64,000 nucleotides of DNA from Streptomyces sp. NBC_01445 (GTDB taxonomy: Bacteria; Actinomycetota; Actinomycetes; Streptomycetales; Streptomycetaceae), in assembly GCF_035918235.1 (NCBI RefSeq), contig NZ_CP109486.1:62001-126000 (forward strand). Reading direction: 5' to 3'. The position numbers and the translations under genes were made by a program. The notes below the pieces were generated by a model. It was not told where the DNA came from. It made no database searches and was given only the letters and a program-made list of their open reading frames with translations. This document shows positions 52,642-61,556 of the stretch, piece after piece; the first letter of the stretch is position 1; each line of letters begins with the position of its first letter.

Positions 52642-53757
52642 ATGGCACAGCGATCTGCAGGGCTTCGCCAGCCGGAGCGTGCGAGCCGGGCGCTGGTCGC
52701 CATCCCCGTCGCGTGGATCGTCGCGGTGTCCCTAATTGACATTCTCGCGCCGCCCGACATCCATCTGGGGCCGCTGCTCGTCGCAGCCCCGGCAATCACC
52801 CCGTCGTTCGGCGGACCCCGAACGGTGGGCCTGGTCGCTGCCCTGGCGGTGATCGCACAGACGACCATCGGGTTGGTGCGCGATCCTGACGCGATGCTCT
52901 CGTCCAACCACCAGGCACAGATCATCGCCCTGATCCTGGTGGGAATCTGCCTCGTCATCTTCTGCGTGGTGCGGGACCGCCGGGCGAAAGAGCTGATGCA
53001 GGTGCGGTACGTGTCCGAGACCGCCCAGCGTGTGGTCCTGCCTTCGCTGCCCCGACAGCTCGGACCGCTGCGGGCCGCGTCCCTCTACCTCGCCGCGGAG
53101 GCCGAGGCCCGGATTGGCGGGGATCTGTTCGCGGCGGCACGTACCACCTCCGGTACGCGGCTGATGATCGGCGACGTGCGGGGGAAGGGGCTGACCGCGG
53201 TCAATGACGCAGCCCTGCTGCTCGGAGCGTTCCGCGGCGCTGCCCACCGCCAGGCGAGCCTGGGCGAGCTGGTGGCCTACCTCGACCGAAGCGTGTGCTG
53301 GGACCTGATGGAGCCGGGCGAGACGAGCCTCTACGGAGAAACCTTCATCACCGCCACCCTCCTGGACATCCCCGACCACGGCGGCCGGGTCCAGATGATC
53401 TCCTGCGGTCACCCGCCGCCGATCGTCCTCCGTAACGGCCGGCCTACGACCATGGACGCCCGTATTCCCGCACCCCCCTTGGGCCTCGGCGAACTATCGC
53501 ATCCGCGCTACCGCGTCGACAGCTTCCCGTTCGAGCCGGGAGACCTTCTGCTGCTGTACACGGACGGCGTCACCGAGGCCCGCGACTCCACCGGCACCTT
53601 CTACCCGCTCGCCGAGCGCATCACAGGCTGGACCGAGAACGACCCCGACGCCTTCCTCGACCGCCTCCGCCGCGACCTGCTGCACCACGTCGGCGGACAC
53701 CTGAACGACGACGCCGCCATGATCGCCATAAAGCGCACCGCCACGCCCCGGGCCTGA
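52642..53757 (+). CDS. Membrane-linked SpoIIE/PP2C-type phosphatase
   Basis: The product has 371 residues; AGAGGAG is well placed upstream. Three or four N-terminal helices (RALVAIPVAWIVAVSLIDIL, TVGLVAALAVIAQTTIGL, IIALILVGICLVIFCVV) precede a phosphatase domain. Metal-site signatures are IGGDLFAA, IGDVRGKGLTA, GHPPPIVL, LLYTDGVTEARD and NDDAAMIAI. Such proteins control anti-sigma or anti-anti-sigma partners; none is adjacent. Confidence 0.85.
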   Translation: MAQRSAGLRQPERASRALVAIPVAWIVAVSLIDILAPPDIHLGPLLVAAPAITPSFGGPRTVGLVAALAVIAQTTIGLVRDPDAMLSSNHQAQIIALILVGICLVIFCVVRDRRAKELMQVRYVSETAQRVVLPSLPRQLGPLRAASLYLAAEAEARIGGDLFAAARTTSGTRLMIGDVRGKGLTAVNDAALLLGAFRGAAHRQASLGELVAYLDRSVCWDLMEPGETSLYGETFITATLLDIPDHGGRVQMISCGHPPPIVLRNGRPTTMDARIPAPPLGLGELSHPRYRVDSFPFEPGDLLLLYTDGVTEARDSTGTFYPLAERITGWTENDPDAFLDRLRRDLLHHVGGHLNDDAAMIAIKRTATPRA

Positions 53758-54101
53758 TCACCCGACCCCTCTTGCACCACTCAAACCTCGATGTCACGCG
53801 CGTAAATATTCGATGGCGCCAGGTTCGCTGTCACGACAAACAGAACGGAGCAGCGAGGGACGTCAGCAGCACGCTGCAGATCTCGAACGTGGACGACCAC
53901 CAGCTCCCACCCGCTCCGGCCACAATCAGCGGAACGGAGGCCTTCACCTGGATCAGCCGCACCGCTCAGCCGTACGTCGCCTGCGCAGCCCGCGACCGGC
54001 ACACGCATCGCCGACATGTTGAGGTGCCAGGGGCTGACAGGCCGCACCGGCCCGGCCGCTTTCGGGCATGTAACGCGGGGACCGCAGTACCCGGCGGCAG
54101 C
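53758..54101. other. Region without a gene; carries a repeat shared with 60.86 kb
   Basis: No convincing ORF. Blocks at 53770-53834 (TGCACCAC, CAAAC, TCGATG, CACGC, then AGGTTC, CTGTCAC) recur at 60863-60914 with small differences and 16 fewer bases between blocks. Confidence 0.4.
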
Positions 54102-54596
54102 CTAGCCCTCGAGCATGTCGGTGGTGTTGTACTGGTCGTGCCTGATCCGGAAGGCTTTCAACTCTTCGCGGCTGCGCTGTGAGTACTCCTCCACCTTCTC
54201 GAAGTACTCCTCCCTGGGAGCTCCCGGTGTGAAGAGCAGCAGAAACGACACGGGGTCGTCGCTGTCGTTCTGGAAAGCGTGGAGCCCGCCGGGCGGTACG
54301 TAGAGGAAGTCTCCCTCGCCCCCTGTGACCCAGCGTTCGCCGTTGTAGAGCCGGACCTCGCCGGACAGGACGTAGAAGGACTCGGAGATCGTACGGTGGA
54401 AGTGTTCCCTGGCACCCATGGTCTTCGGCGCCATGTCGATCTTGTACAGGCCGAACTCGCCGTTGGTGTTCTCCCGCTTGGCCACATAGCTGATGTCGGT
54501 GCCGCCCGAGCCGGTGTCGGGCTGCGGGGGCGCAGGTCGGAACAGTGCGCTGGTCTGGCCCCTGTCTCCGAGGTAGCGGGGCTCTGGGTAGGACAT
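54102..54596 (-). CDS. Cupin-fold protein
   Basis: The product has 164 residues. Cupin motif 1 (GAREHFHRTISESFYVLSGEVRLY) carries His, His and Glu ligands; motif 2 (GDFLYVPPGGLHAFQN) adds the fourth His. A short helical C-terminus follows (EEYFEKVEEYSQRSREELK). It could be a small metal-dependent isomerase, dioxygenase or sugar-binding protein. Divergent to the NTF2-like gene 320 bp away. Confidence 0.78.
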   Translation of the reverse strand: MSYPEPRYLGDRGQTSALFRPAPPQPDTGSGGTDISYVAKRENTNGEFGLYKIDMAPKTMGAREHFHRTISESFYVLSGEVRLYNGERWVTGGEGDFLYVPPGGLHAFQNDSDDPVSFLLLFTPGAPREEYFEKVEEYSQRSREELKAFRIRHDQYNTTDMLEG

Positions 54597-54916
54597 GGCG
54601 ACTTCCTAATTCGTGAGTGCTGATTGGACCCACGCTAGTGGCCGCTGCTGCGGCCAGAAGCGGCACGACAGGTACGGCAGCCCGACAGATGAATGAGGGA
54701 GCCAGGCCGACTCCGACCTATGGCGGGCGAGCGACGAAACGCGACACATGAGGTGACGGGATGCCGGTCGCGAGCCGGCCCCGGACTCGGAAGGAGCAGG
54801 CGTGCGACAGCCGTGCACCGAGATCGCATCCCGTCCTTGGGGGTGTTCGTTGGTCGTTGGGGCTGATCAACGAGGAGCCCCGTCGGCAGGCGGAACGGAT
54901 CTTTGAAGGAGACATC

Positions 54917-55417
54917 GTGAACCAAGCGGAAATGGTCGCGTTGTGGGAGCAGCACACGGCGTACGAGTTCGTCATCAAGGACGCCGACCTGGCAGTGACC
55001 ACGATGGTGGAGGACGCCAGCGTGATGCATCTTCCGACGATGAGCGGCGGTTTCGGCAAGAACTACCTGCGGGGTTACTACCGCGACATCTTCATTCCCG
55101 GCATTCCGCAGAACACCACCGCTGAGACGGTGGACCGGTCGGTGGGCAGCGATTTCCTCGTCGAGGAGACGATCATGCGGATGCCGCACGACCAGGAGAT
55201 CCCGTTCCTGCTGCCCGGACTCGCCCCGACCGGACGGACCGTCGAAGTGCCGCTGGTCGTGGTGGTGCAATTCCGCGACGGCCTGATGGAGAGCGAACGG
55301 CTCTACTGGGACCAGGCCGCGGTGTTGACCCAGGTCGGTCTGCTCGCCGCCGAAGGCCTGCCCATGGCCGACTTCACCGAGGTCGCCCGGTTCCTGCGGG
55401 ACAAGGCCACGTCCTGA
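54917..55417 (+). CDS. SnoaL/NTF2-like protein
   Basis: The product has 166 residues; GTG 54917 has GAAGGAGA 5 bp upstream. The cone fold typical of SnoaL-like polyketide cyclases or hydrolases is suggested (LWEQHTAYEFVIKDADLAV, MSGGFGKNYLRGYYRDIFIP, VVVVQFRDGLMESERLYWDQ). Family catalysis cannot be assigned. The 320-bp gap before it shows no other gene. Confidence 0.7.
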   Translation: MNQAEMVALWEQHTAYEFVIKDADLAVTTMVEDASVMHLPTMSGGFGKNYLRGYYRDIFIPGIPQNTTAETVDRSVGSDFLVEETIMRMPHDQEIPFLLPGLAPTGRTVEVPLVVVVQFRDGLMESERLYWDQAAVLTQVGLLAAEGLPMADFTEVARFLRDKATS

Positions 55418-55524
55418 CCACACAGGTTGATCGCTCCAGAGCACCCGAACCAGCAACAGCCGACAGGGAATCGCCACAGATCTACGTCGGGTTCCCCACA
55501 CGTCTGGCGCCGCGTTCTCGCAGG

Positions 55525-55950
55525 TCACTGACTTCCGTCGGTGACCCATGGCTTCACGTCGAGACGCACGAGCGCGCCGATCTCCACCAACTGGTCCGGT
55601 AGCGCCAGGTCAGAGACACCCATGACCGTGCTGGTGGGCCGGTACTCCCCGAAGTACTCGGCGTGAAGGCGTGCCGTCGTGTCGAAGTTCTCCCGCAGGT
55701 TCCTCACCAGCACCGTGCTCTCCACGATTTGGCTGCGCTCGGCCCCGAAGTGCTTCAGCACCAGGTCCAGATTGGCCAGCGTGGTCTTGACCTGGAGCTC
55801 AAAGTCGCCGGCACCCACGAAGTTGCCGTCACGGTCATGGGACACCTGCCCAGACACGTACACCACGTCACCGACCTGGATTGCCTGGCTGTATCCGTAG
55901 AGCGACTCCCACGGCATACCAAAACCGAATCTCTGGGCCTGAACAGGCAT
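55525..55950 (-). CDS. RidA/YjgF-family protein
   Basis: The product has 141 residues. The RidA fold is evident (YSQAIQVGDVVYVSGQVSHD, QVKTTLANLDLVLKHFGAE, ARLHAEYFGEYRPTSTVMGV) and the catalytic Arg-type position falls in the last motif. RidA deaminates reactive enamines or imines. It is transcribed opposite to the NTF2-like gene, with their ends facing each other. Confidence 0.78.
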   Translation of the reverse strand: MPVQAQRFGFGMPWESLYGYSQAIQVGDVVYVSGQVSHDRDGNFVGAGDFELQVKTTLANLDLVLKHFGAERSQIVESTVLVRNLRENFDTTARLHAEYFGEYRPTSTVMGVSDLALPDQLVEIGALVRLDVKPWVTDGSQ

Positions 55951-56387
55951 GACTCACTTCCTGGTGAGACGACGCATGGCGCTGCCAGTTACGGACAGTC
56001 CTCTTTCGAGGAAGAAGTTATGCCGTGATCGCTGAGGAAGGCCTGGGACATGCCGCGCACCAGGGCCGGGGCTTTCAGGCAGGCGTCATGCAGTGTTGGG
56101 GATCTCCGAAAGCAAGGAGCGCCAACACCTGCGGACCTTGGCCCACGATTCGGCGGTCACGTCCTGGTGCAACTGCCGTGCGGCGCTCCGCCTCTGAGGC
56201 CCAGGCATCGCGGCGTCGACGGCGGCCGCAACCGTACGGCGCTGGGCACGGGCGTCGGACTGCCGGTCCTCGCAGCGCGGTAGTCCTGGCCGGAATCGAG
56301 CAACGACAACGCACCCTCACTCGGCCGTCGCTCGCTCCCCTCCGGGTTGAGAGCAAGGGGGCTGAATCTGCATGGCAGACTCGGGCT
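55951..56387. other. Region without a convincing gene
   Basis: 437 bp between the RidA start and the next gene. ORFs here have poor composition and no ribosome sites. The promoter for the RidA gene should lie at its left end. Confidence 0.5.
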
Positions 56388-56810
56388 GTGATCGGCATCG
56401 ACGAGTTCATGAGCGGCTGTCGGCCAGCGGTCCGGGGGCTGGTGGAGCAGTTCGGCAGCGCGGAGGCTGCGCTCGAATTCGACGCTGACCCACTGAGCGC
56501 AGTCGGCGTCCTGGACGGCTACGTGCAGAGGCTGCCACTCGACGAGTTCGAGGCGGAGGACTGGATTGCCCTGCACACAGACCTGTCCGCGTTCGTCACG
56601 GTGGTGTTGCTGGAGACGTATGGTGGCGCCTGCCGGGCACGCCTGGACGATACTCTGCCGACGGGCTGGGAGCTGGTGATTGACGTCGTCGGCTCGGACG
56701 CCCGGCACCGTGTGATCGCGCCGATGTCTTTGGTGTACGAGTATCTGGTGCCGGTCCCTCAGAGAATCCCTCGCCTGATGGAAGCCGTGGCCCACCAGGT
56801 GACTGGTTGA
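56388..56810 (+). CDS. Hypothetical protein
   Basis: The product has 140 residues from GTG 56388; the start is uncertain because no strong ribosome site is visible. Acidic and mostly helical (FMSGCRPAVRGLVEQFGSAE, DEFEAEDWIALHTDLSAFVT). Homologues of this kind occur widely in Streptomyces without assigned function. Confidence 0.5.
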   Translation: MIGIDEFMSGCRPAVRGLVEQFGSAEAALEFDADPLSAVGVLDGYVQRLPLDEFEAEDWIALHTDLSAFVTVVLLETYGGACRARLDDTLPTGWELVIDVVGSDARHRVIAPMSLVYEYLVPVPQRIPRLMEAVAHQVTG

Positions 56811-56958
56811 GCCGTTGGCCGGCTGCACGGGGCGACTCGTTCTCGCGTACATCGGCTGTCCGCATGAGCGTGCGACTCCCCAACCCGCGTCGAAACGACG
56901 TCGCGACTCACCCACACAGCCACCTGCCGAAGGCTTAGGCGTTGTTTCCTTTGGCTCC

Positions 56959-57498
56959 TTATGTGGTTGAAGCGATACGTGACAGGAGCGCTGGTACCCA
57001 GTGGTTGCCGTAGCGTGCCCGCAACTCCGGTAGCTTCCAGTCGTTGCCGGTGACGGTTCCTCGGCAGCTGGTCGGTGAGCCACAAGAGCATGCCAGGACG
57101 AACTGCGAATCCCAGGTACTGGTGGCGTAGTCGCTGGTCAGTTCCTCATCCGGTGCGATGCTGTGACGGGCGAGAAGGGTGTACGGACCTTCCCACCACA
57201 GGCTCGGGTCGCAGCCGTGGTTGCTGTATCCGATGGACTGCTCATTGCGGGGTGGAAGGACGAGATGCATGGTCTCGGTCACAGCGATGGTGTCGATGTA
57301 AGGGCGGCCCGGGTCAAGCCCGGCGGCGGCGAAGAGGTCTTGTAGTTCCTGGTGGGAGACCAGCCGGCCGCCCAGCCGGGCCACGACCGTTCCGGCTGCG
57401 ATGGGCGCATTGGCGAACAAGCCCGAACCCGCAACGGGAGACGGACGGACTTCAGCGTGAGGGTGCAGCCAGCAAAGCGGGTCTGGTGTGGATGCCAT
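56959..57498 (-). CDS. SET-domain protein
   Basis: The product has 179 residues, starting at ATG 57498. SET motifs in order: SPVAGSGLFANAPIAAGTVV, then the pseudoknot strands YSNHGCDPSLWWEG and APDEELTSDYA, and a post-SET Cys cluster (ACSCGSPTSCRG). SET proteins are usually lysine methyltransferases. The small bacterial version probably methylates a protein, but the target is unknown. Confidence 0.75.
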   Translation of the reverse strand: MASTPDPLCWLHPHAEVRPSPVAGSGLFANAPIAAGTVVARLGGRLVSHQELQDLFAAAGLDPGRPYIDTIAVTETMHLVLPPRNEQSIGYSNHGCDPSLWWEGPYTLLARHSIAPDEELTSDYATSTWDSQFVLACSCGSPTSCRGTVTGNDWKLPELRARYGNHWVPALLSRIASTT

Positions 57499-57544
57499 TG
57501 GCCCATCGTGCCGTGTCACAGGTGGGGCATCAGTGCCTAGTGAG

Positions 57545-57727
57545 TCAGCGAAAGACGATGAGGGCCGCGGCAAGACCCACGAAGGCCAGGAAGTGTTCAG
57601 CCTTGCGTTCGTACCGTCGGTGCAGGCGGCGGCATCCGGCCAGCCAGGAGACTGTTCTCTCAACGACCCAACGGTGGCGTCCTAGGTGGGTGGACGGCTC
57701 AATTCCCTTACGGGCGATACGGTAGCG
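57545..57727 (-). pseudogene. 3' fragment of an IS5-type transposase
   Basis: The minus strand encodes GIRYRIARKGIEPSTHLGRH, then RWVVERTVSWLAGCRRLHRR and LAFVGLAAALIVFR before a stop, the C-terminal part with the catalytic Glu region of IS5-group transposases. It is cut at 57728, where another transposase begins on the other strand. Confidence 0.7.
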
Positions 57728-57728
57728 G

Positions 57729-58439
57729 ATGCCGATCCGCTACGTCGTCGACAACGGCGTCAAATGGCGGGCGCTACCGGCCGATTACCCTCCCTGGCAG
57801 ACCGTCTACTACCACTTCGCGGCCTGGCACCGCCGCGGCGTCATCGCCTTCCTGCGCGACCAGCTCCGCCGACAGATCCGCACGGGCCAGGGACGATGCC
57901 CCTGGCCCGTGACGTTGATCCTCGACTCTCAGTCCGTCAAAGCGGCCGAGACAGTATCCAAGGCCACCCGCGGCTTCGACGCCGGGAAGAAGATCAACGG
58001 ACGCAAGAGACACATCGCCGTTGACACCCTCGGCCTGCCCGTGATGATCACGGTGACGCCCGCCGACACCACCGACCGCGACGCGGCCCGCGAACTCCTC
58101 TGGCGCCTGCGGGTCGTGCAACCCCAGATCACACAGGTCTGGGCCGACTCCGCCTACGCAGGCCAGCTCATCAACTGGTCCGGCGACTTCCTCAACATGA
58201 CCCTGAAAACGGTCTCCCGGCCCCGCGGCGCGAAAGGCTTCGTGCTCCTGCCCCGCCGCTGGAGAGTCGAACGCACTCTCGGCTGGATCATGAAGGCCCG
58301 GCGCAACGTCCGCGACTACGAACGTCTGCCACAACATTCCGAAGCCCACCTGACCTGGGCACTCATCACCCTGATGACCCGGAGGATCACCCGCAGCGGT
58401 CCTCGCAAGGGCTGGTCGAAAAAGGACTCAACGGCATAA
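57729..58439 (+). pseudogene. 5'-truncated IS5-family transposase
   Basis: 236 residues from ATG 57729, beginning RYVVDNGVKWRALPADYPPW; full-length relatives have about 45 more N-terminal residues. DDE residues remain (LILDSQSVKAAE, VWADSAYAG, RRWRVERTLGWI). Its start abuts the opposite transposase fragment, so two insertion events have eaten into each other. Confidence 0.7.
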
Positions 58440-58470
58440 GAGCTCGCAGAGGATGCTTGGGCCTGAAGAG

Positions 58471-58496
58471 CGGCAGCACCACCTCGGGTGCTGCCG
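58471..58496. terminator. Perfect 10-bp hairpin
   Basis: CGGCAGCACC and GGTGCTGCCG with a 6-base loop, 31 bp after the truncated transposase. There is no T-run on the plus strand. It may be a terminator working in either direction. Confidence 0.45.
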
Positions 58497-58540
58497 AAAA
58501 ATAGATCGCCAGGGCGGACCAGGCCTCCTACCGTTCCGCC

Positions 58541-58918
58541 ATGCAGATCGTTGTGACGCTGGACTGTGTCGACACCGAAGCGCAAGCCAACTTCTGGCTC
58601 GCCGCGCTCGCCCCGCTGGACTACCGGCGCGGCTTCCACGGACCTCCCTACCTAAGCCTGGTCGGGCCCGCTCCTGCACCAACCCTTCTCCTGCAGCACG
58701 TCCCAGAACCAAAGCAGGGCAAGAACCGCATGCACCTTGACCTCGACTTTGGCACCGCAGAACTGGTGTCCGAGGTCAATCGCCTCGAACGGCTCGGCGC
58801 TGCGAGGCTCTCTGAAGAACTCAGCGAACACGGCTTTCGCTGGATCGTCGTTGCCGACCCGGAGGGCAACGAGTTCTGCGTATTCAATCCCCCGAACAGC
58901 ACCAACGTTGCGGAGTAG
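58541..58918 (+). CDS. VOC/glyoxalase-like protein
   Basis: The product has 125 residues. Two beta-alpha-beta-beta-beta repeats are recognisable (VVTLDCVDTEAQANFWLAAL; RMHLDLDFGTAELVSEVNRL, IVVADPEGNEFCVFN). Family members include lyases, dioxygenases and antibiotic-binding proteins. It lies between two transposase regions. Confidence 0.72.
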   Translation: MQIVVTLDCVDTEAQANFWLAALAPLDYRRGFHGPPYLSLVGPAPAPTLLLQHVPEPKQGKNRMHLDLDFGTAELVSEVNRLERLGAARLSEELSEHGFRWIVVADPEGNEFCVFNPPNSTNVAE

Positions 58919-59182
58919 TTATGAGGTCGGGCTGAGGTTCCACCATGGCCTGGGAAGCCTGTTCATCCGTCGATCCCCGACCCTTGCAGATCGTCTGGGC
59001 CTCTAGCGCCGGTATCCCGCCTTTCCAGACACTCACTTAGAAGCCGTATCTCAACCGATCATGGAACGTGTGGGTCGAACGGTTTTCCCGTCGGGGTGAT
59101 CTTCCCGTTGTACGTGCATGAAGACAGGGCCTCTCGGTAGCTCGGGGATGCGAATCTAACCGAGCAGTGCCGGGAGGCCCTG

Positions 59183-60103
59183 GTGTCGTTGTTGTACGCG
59201 TCCGAGCCCGTTCAGTTCAACTCGGCTGCTCCATCGTGTGATTGCCTCGCGCATGTGTACGGCAACGCGGCCGACCATCCGGACCGGGAACGCCGGTATC
59301 CCTCGGACATGTCGGACGCGGAGTGGGCGGCCGTCCGGCCGCTGTTGCCGGTGCCGGCCTGGCTCCAGGGCCGGGGCGGGCAGCCCGAGGGCTACTGTCA
59401 TCGACAGATGCTGGACGCCGTCCGTTATCTGGTCGCGGGCGGGATCTCCTGGCGGGCGATGCCCGTGGACTTCCCTGATTGGGGCCGGGTTTACGCCTTC
59501 TTCCGCCGCTGGCGCGAGCACGGGCTGATCGCAGAGTTCCACGATCGGCTGCGCGGACGGGTGCGTGAGCGGGAGGGCCGTGAGGCGGAGCCGACGGCGG
59601 GGATCATCGATGCGCAGTCGGTGAAGGCCGCGGCCTCGGTGCCGTCCGTCTCGCGCGGCTGGGACGGCGGGAAGAAGGTGGGCGGCCGCAAGCGGCACAT
59701 CGTGACCGACTGCCTCGGTCTGCTCCTGGTCGTCGCGGTGACCGCCGCGAACGTCGGGGACCGGGATGCCGCGGTGGGCCTGCTGCAGCGGCTGCGCCGC
59801 CTGCACCGTGACATCTGCCTGGTCTGGGCAGACGGCGGTTACACCGGCGGCCTGGTCGACTGGTGCCGGCAGAAACTCGCGCTCACCCTTCAGGTCGTCA
59901 AGCGCACCGACGACACCACGGGCTTCGTGGTGCTGCCGCGCAGGTGGGTGGTGGAGCGCACGTTCGCGTGGTTGATGCATTCGCGCCGGCTGGCCCGGGA
60001 CTACGAGACGTTGCCGGCCAGCAGCGAGGCGATGATCCGGTGGTCGATGGTCACGCGGATGGGGCGGCGTCTGGCACGGCCATGGGCCGCCGGGCGGCGC
60101 TGA
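59183..60103 (+). CDS. IS5-family transposase
   Basis: The product has 306 residues. The DUF4096-like N-terminal part (YPSDMSDAEWAAVRPLLPVP, DAVRYLVAGGISWRAMPVDF) precedes a DDE domain: Asp in GIIDAQSVKAA, Asp in VWADGGYTGG and Glu in RRWVVERTFAWL. Start GTG 59183; the native start may be the later ATG in SDMSD. Complete, and inside matched inverted repeats. Confidence 0.85.
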   Translation: MSLLYASEPVQFNSAAPSCDCLAHVYGNAADHPDRERRYPSDMSDAEWAAVRPLLPVPAWLQGRGGQPEGYCHRQMLDAVRYLVAGGISWRAMPVDFPDWGRVYAFFRRWREHGLIAEFHDRLRGRVREREGREAEPTAGIIDAQSVKAAASVPSVSRGWDGGKKVGGRKRHIVTDCLGLLLVVAVTAANVGDRDAAVGLLQRLRRLHRDICLVWADGGYTGGLVDWCRQKLALTLQVVKRTDDTTGFVVLPRRWVVERTFAWLMHSRRLARDYETLPASSEAMIRWSMVTRMGRRLARPWAAGRR

Positions 60104-60578
60104 ACATCCCCGACGTCTCCTGCACGAGCCACCCGCGCTCCGCCAGGCGCCTGGCCTTCGAGCGCACCCCTTCGACCTTCGCCGACGTCGTTTGAAGGCC
60201 CAGCTCCACCGTGATTTCCTTGGCCTTCAGCGGTCCTTGGCCCGCTGGCTGCCGCTCGTCGAGCACGCCCAGGATCCGCTGGTAGTCCGGCGCCAGCACC
60301 GTCACCGGCAACCCTTCGCGCCAAGGTGGCACGATCGAGCCCGGCACGGGCGAGGGCACGGTTTCCTGCTCCGCCTCGGCCTCGGTCACGGCGGTGGTCT
60401 CCGCAGCCGAGGCTGCCAGGGCCTCGACCAGCTCTTCCCGCGCGATCACCCGCCGGTCCAGATCGATCTCGGCAGCCTCCAACACCCCAGACAACCGGGC
60501 GACTTCCTCCCGCAGCCCTTCCACCCGCACCCGGGCAGCCGTCTCCCGCTCCTCCAGCATTCCCAGCACCGACGTCAT
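60051..60578 (-). CDS. IS accessory coiled-coil/winged-helix protein
   Basis: The product has 175 residues; ATG 60578 has GAGGGG 7 bp upstream. An N-terminal coiled coil (LEERETAARVRVEGLREEVA) and a C-terminal winged-helix-like region (AKEITVELGLQTTSAKVEGV, RRLAERGWLVQ) are seen. Similar proteins are frequent near Streptomyces transposases. Its end overlaps the transposase end by 53 bp, tail to tail, inside the same inverted repeats. Confidence 0.65.
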   Translation of the reverse strand: MTSVLGMLEERETAARVRVEGLREEVARLSGVLEAAEIDLDRRVIAREELVEALAASAAETTAVTEAEAEQETVPSPVPGSIVPPWREGLPVTVLAPDYQRILGVLDERQPAGQGPLKAKEITVELGLQTTSAKVEGVRSKARRLAERGWLVQETSGMFSAARRPMAVPDAAPSA

Positions 60579-60698
60579 CGCGCACCCCTCGCTCACGGAG
60601 CGGAAACAAGACGCCGGATGCCTCCCTCATTCCGAGCGACACCATGCCTGACCAGCAGAAATCAAGCGATCCTGTTCGGTTGAGATACGGCTTCTTAG

Positions 60699-61028
60699 GG
60701 GCGCAGATGGTCAGTGGTTGAGGCTGGCGACGTAGGCGGGAGCCAGGGCGCGGATACGGCTCTGTGGGACGTCTCCGGCGAGGGCTGCAACGGCGAGCTC
60801 AGTGCCTGGGGTGGCGGCCGCGCCGAACAGAGCGTGCAGGAGTTCACCCGGCCCCCTCCTGCACCACACAAACTTCGATGGCACGCACTCAAGGTTCACT
60901 GTCACAGGACAGCTGTGCCGCTGGCCCTGTGCAATGACGAGACAGCCAGCTTGGGCGCTCGCTTTTCCGCTAGCGCAAAGCCCGTCTGAATAGGTAGCTA
61001 CTCGCACCGCGGACCTCTGCCGGCCGCG
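60699..61028. other. Region without a convincing gene
   Basis: 330 bp right of the IS5 element. A minus-strand frame ends with GDVPQSRIRALAPAYVASLN, which may be a fragment of something larger, but no start or family is clear. The repeat shared with 53.77 kb lies at 60863-60914. Confidence 0.4.
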
Positions 61029-61556
61029 CTACCTGACGCGCGTCACCGTCACCACGGCGTGCCGGGTCGTCCCCGCGAGAACCTCCACCACGAGACCGCG
61101 GCTGGTCGTCACGTAGGCCTCGCCGGCCGACGTCCGCGCCCCGCGCCCCGGGCCTGCGGCGAGGACGTGTCGGGCGATTTCCGCAGCGACGGGAGCTGTC
61201 AGCGCCTGCGACAGCACGCGGCTGCCGTCCGGCAGCCGGACCGCCACACGATGGGGCCGGGATGCCGGGCCGATGTAGCCGACGACGTCGGCGTCGACGG
61301 TGTCCGAGTGCCGCACCTTCTTCCAGATCCGCCCGGCCCGGTACGGGGACGTGGCGCGCTTACAGACGACACCCTCAATGCCCTAGGCCTGAAGCGTGTC
61401 GTACCAGAGCTGCGCGACGTCCGGATCATCTGTCGCGGGTACGGCCTGGATCGGGGGCAACACGTCGTGGAGCAGGTCGAGCAGGAGAGCGCGCCGCTCG
61501 GTGTACGGGCGGCTGCAGACGTCGCCGAGTTCGGGGTGGGCGAGGAGGTCCCACAC
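61029..61556 (-). pseudogene. ATP-dependent DNA ligase C-terminal fragment (copy 4)
   Basis: On the minus strand: VWDLLAHPELGDVCSRPYTE to LWYDTLQA, then TAG where copy 3 has Gln, then GIEGVVCKRATSPYRAGRIW and the full OB domain to VTVTRVR. It differs from copy 3 by scattered substitutions. The two form a roughly 530-bp inverted repeat around 48.6-61.0 kb. The break is at the same codon as in copy 3. Confidence 0.8.

Larger units (their letters stand above)
59041..60693 (+). mobile_element. Complete IS5-type insertion sequence with accessory gene
   Basis: AAGCCGTATCTCAACCGA at 59041-59058 is repeated exactly, inverted, at 60676-60693. CTTAG flanks both sides (59036-59040, 60694-60698), including the YTAR-type TTAG target of IS5 elements. 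Inside are a full transposase (+) and a coiled-coil protein on the other strand. A further inverted repeat (GGGCCTC...GAGGCCC, about 59128-59181) covers the transposase leader. Confidence 0.82.
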
